A stretch of 64,000 nt of DNA from Comamonadaceae bacterium (GTDB taxonomy: Bacteria > Pseudomonadota > Gammaproteobacteria > Burkholderiales > Burkholderiaceae_C), in NCBI GenBank assembly GCA_947450895.1, contig CANFWT010000003.1:1-64000 (forward strand), in the 5' to 3' direction. Of this stretch, positions 62,491 to 64,000 are shown in pieces. The notes beneath the pieces were generated by a model. It had not been told where the DNA came from. It did not search any database and saw only the letters and a program-made list of their open reading frames with translations. The translations under genes were made by a program, and so were the position numbers. Every line of letters starts with the position of its first letter. Position 1 is the first letter of the stretch.

Positions 62491-63270
62491 TTAGACGCCC
62501 TGAAAACCACCCGCGCGCAAAGTGACCACCAGCGTGTCGCGGTGGCCGCCGCCCGCCAGGGGCTGGATGGGCGTGGACTCATGGATGACGCGCGCGTCGT
62601 CGAGCAGCAGCACCGACCAGGGCTCGGTAAGCGTAAAGCGCTGGCCCTGGGGGCCGTGGGCGTCAAACACCCGTGTCTCGCCGCCCTTGATGGCGTGGCG
62701 TGCCACCATGAACACGGCCACCAAATCCACGCCGTCACGGTGCGCGCCCTCGGGCGTGGGGCGGCCGATGCCGTCGGTGGTGTCTATGCGAAAGGGATGC
62801 GCCTCCACAAACCAGGGCTGCGCGCCCTTCACATCCGTGGCCACCCGCCCCAGCCAGGCCAGCAGCGCGGGCCAGGCCGCGCTGTGCACCATGGCAGTCG
62901 CCATGGATTCGAAGTGGCGTTGCATGCCGCCGTGCAAAGCGTTGTATTCCACCGGCTGCCAGTGCGGGCGGTGCGGCGCTTGCGTGACCGCCTTGCCGTC
63001 CACCACAAAGCAGGAATGGCGCCTGCGCCGGTAGCGCCCGCCGTCGCGCAGGTAGTTGTCGGGGGGCAAGTCGTCCCACAGCGGGGTCCAGGCCTGCAAC
63101 TGCGCCAAGTCCACGCCAGCAAGGGAACAAACATCTGCCGCTCCCAGCACTGCAAAGCCCTGCGTGCGCAAGATGGGCGCCAGCATGGCGGGCGCGGTGG
63201 CGAAGGGCGCCAGCACTTCAGGGGCAGTTAAGGGCGTGGCAAAGGCGGGTGTATGGGATGAAAGTGGCAT
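62491..63270 (-). CDS. 2OG-Fe dioxygenase family protein
   Basis: From ATG 63270 (MPLSSHTPAFATPL) the protein has 259 residues. It has the iron-binding His-x-Asp in GAHRDGVDLV, a second His in RVIHESTPI and a basic residue in HRDTLVVTLR, matching the PF10014 family of free amino acid hydroxylases. The substrate is unknown. Confidence 0.85.
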   Translation of the reverse strand: MPLSSHTPAFATPLTAPEVLAPFATAPAMLAPILRTQGFAVLGAADVCSLAGVDLAQLQAWTPLWDDLPPDNYLRDGGRYRRRRHSCFVVDGKAVTQAPHRPHWQPVEYNALHGGMQRHFESMATAMVHSAAWPALLAWLGRVATDVKGAQPWFVEAHPFRIDTTDGIGRPTPEGAHRDGVDLVAVFMVARHAIKGGETRVFDAHGPQGQRFTLTEPWSVLLLDDARVIHESTPIQPLAGGGHRDTLVVTLRAGGFQGV

Positions 63271-63543
63271 GAGGCAAGCAAAGAAGAGCGGGAACGACGC
63301 AGGAGATGCGCCGGCGAGAGAAGCTCGATTATCGACAGGCCGTAGCGCCGCGCCGCTGACGGCGCGCACCCTCTGCCACCGCCGCAGGTTTGAAGCAGGC
63401 TTTGCGGTCAAAACTTTGTCACTTGCGCAACTGTGCGGCCACCCACGAGGCGCTAGCATGCGCGGCCTGCGCAGCCGGCAGCCATCCGCCGCGGGCTGGC
63501 TCGCTTACCGCCCTCCTCTGCCCCCTTTTTTCTGGAAACCACC

Positions 63544-64000
63544 ATGTCCCAAGCCACCCTGTCCTCCCTCGTCAACCACCAAATCCGCCTGGCGGCGCGC
63601 CCCGTGGGCCTGCCCACCGACGCCAACTGGAGCCACACGTCCGAGGCCGTGGCCGAGCCCGCTGAGGGCGGCGTGGTCTTGCAAACCCTGGCCCTGTCGC
63701 TGGACCCGGCCATGCGCGGCTGGATGAACGAAGGCAAGAGCTACATCCCACCCGTGGCGATTGGCGAGGTGATGCGCGCGGGCGGCGTGGGCCGCGTCAT
63801 CGCGTCCAAAAACGACAAATATGCGGTGGGCGACTATGTGAGTGCCAGCTTTGGGGTGCAGGAATACCTGAGCCTGGAAGCCGCCGACATGCGCCGCAAC
63901 GGCCTGACGAAAATTGACCTGCGCGTGGGCACGCTCACCCAGTGGCTCAATGTGCTGGGCATGCCCGGCATGACCGGCTACTTTGGCCTGATGGACGTGG
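63544..64000 (+). CDS. NADP-dependent medium-chain oxidoreductase (partial, runs off the window)
   Basis: The visible 152 residues from ATG 63544 include LDPAMRGWMNEGKSYIPPV and LNVLGMPGMTGYFGL, typical of the zinc-independent prostaglandin reductase/CurA branch of the MDR superfamily, which reduce enones. The NADPH domain and the stop lie beyond the edge. Confidence 0.88.
   Translation, partial: MSQATLSSLVNHQIRLAARPVGLPTDANWSHTSEAVAEPAEGGVVLQTLALSLDPAMRGWMNEGKSYIPPVAIGEVMRAGGVGRVIASKNDKYAVGDYVSASFGVQEYLSLEAADMRRNGLTKIDLRVGTLTQWLNVLGMPGMTGYFGLMDV

Overview
The window is about 24 kb of integrated mobile DNA joined to about 40 kb of ordinary chromosome from a GC-rich betaproteobacterium. The chromosomal genes (overlapping thyA-folA-xthA behind a DUF2069 gene, guaB-guaA, lolC-lolD, recJ, ppk2, fadH, class III ADH) point to Burkholderiales, most likely Comamonadaceae of the Rhodoferax/Polaromonas kind. 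The genus is inference.

Region 1 (1-8721, + strand) is a defence operon whose left part lies outside the window. It holds the end of an upstream gene, then pglZ, brxD and a brxHI-type helicase, joined by 4-base ATGA overlaps. This is the distal half of a BREX locus of the type 2 or type 6 layout. A two-helix membrane protein of unknown function is coupled to the helicase by the same kind of overlap, followed by a small zinc-ribbon protein and a DUF6880-like protein.

Region 2 (8722-20670) is the core of an integrative element of the STY4534/PFGI-1 kind, mostly on the - strand. It carries a sigma-70-like factor, ParA, ParB, DUF2857, three related winged-helix domains including an STY4528-like protein, an AcaB/TIGR03761-like protein, DUF3577, a frameshifted RadC-like gene and DUF932. 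A second tyrosine recombinase, an AlpA-like regulator and a frameshifted unknown gene lie on its edges. The non-coding gaps contain strong hairpins, a 96-118 bp structured repeat in two copies, and a 27-bp bipartite motif upstream of both parA and the AlpA-like gene. No relaxase, coupling protein or type IV secretion gene is in the window.

Region 3 (20779-24231) holds a retron and the element's integrase. The retron has a reverse transcriptase with NAxxH, YVDD and VTG motifs, an XRE-type HTH gene, a short hydrophobic ORF and a predicted msr-msd RNA with its own sigma-70 promoter. A P4-type integrase and repeat clusters follow, ending at the 3' end of guaA, a known island insertion site.

Region 4 (24232-64000) is chromosomal housekeeping: GMP synthesis (guaB, guaA), folate/dTMP (thyA, folA), repair (xthA, recJ, tatD), glutathione and formaldehyde (gshA, class III ADH), peroxide defence (ahpC, ahpF behind an OxyR-like site), lipoprotein export (lolC, lolD), ppk2 and a thiolase. 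A 34-42 kb cluster (Baeyer-Villiger-type monooxygenase, HSL esterase, acyl-CoA ligase, SDR, 2,4-dienoyl-CoA reductase) looks like a ketone or terpenoid degradation module. No tRNA, rRNA or CRISPR array was seen.
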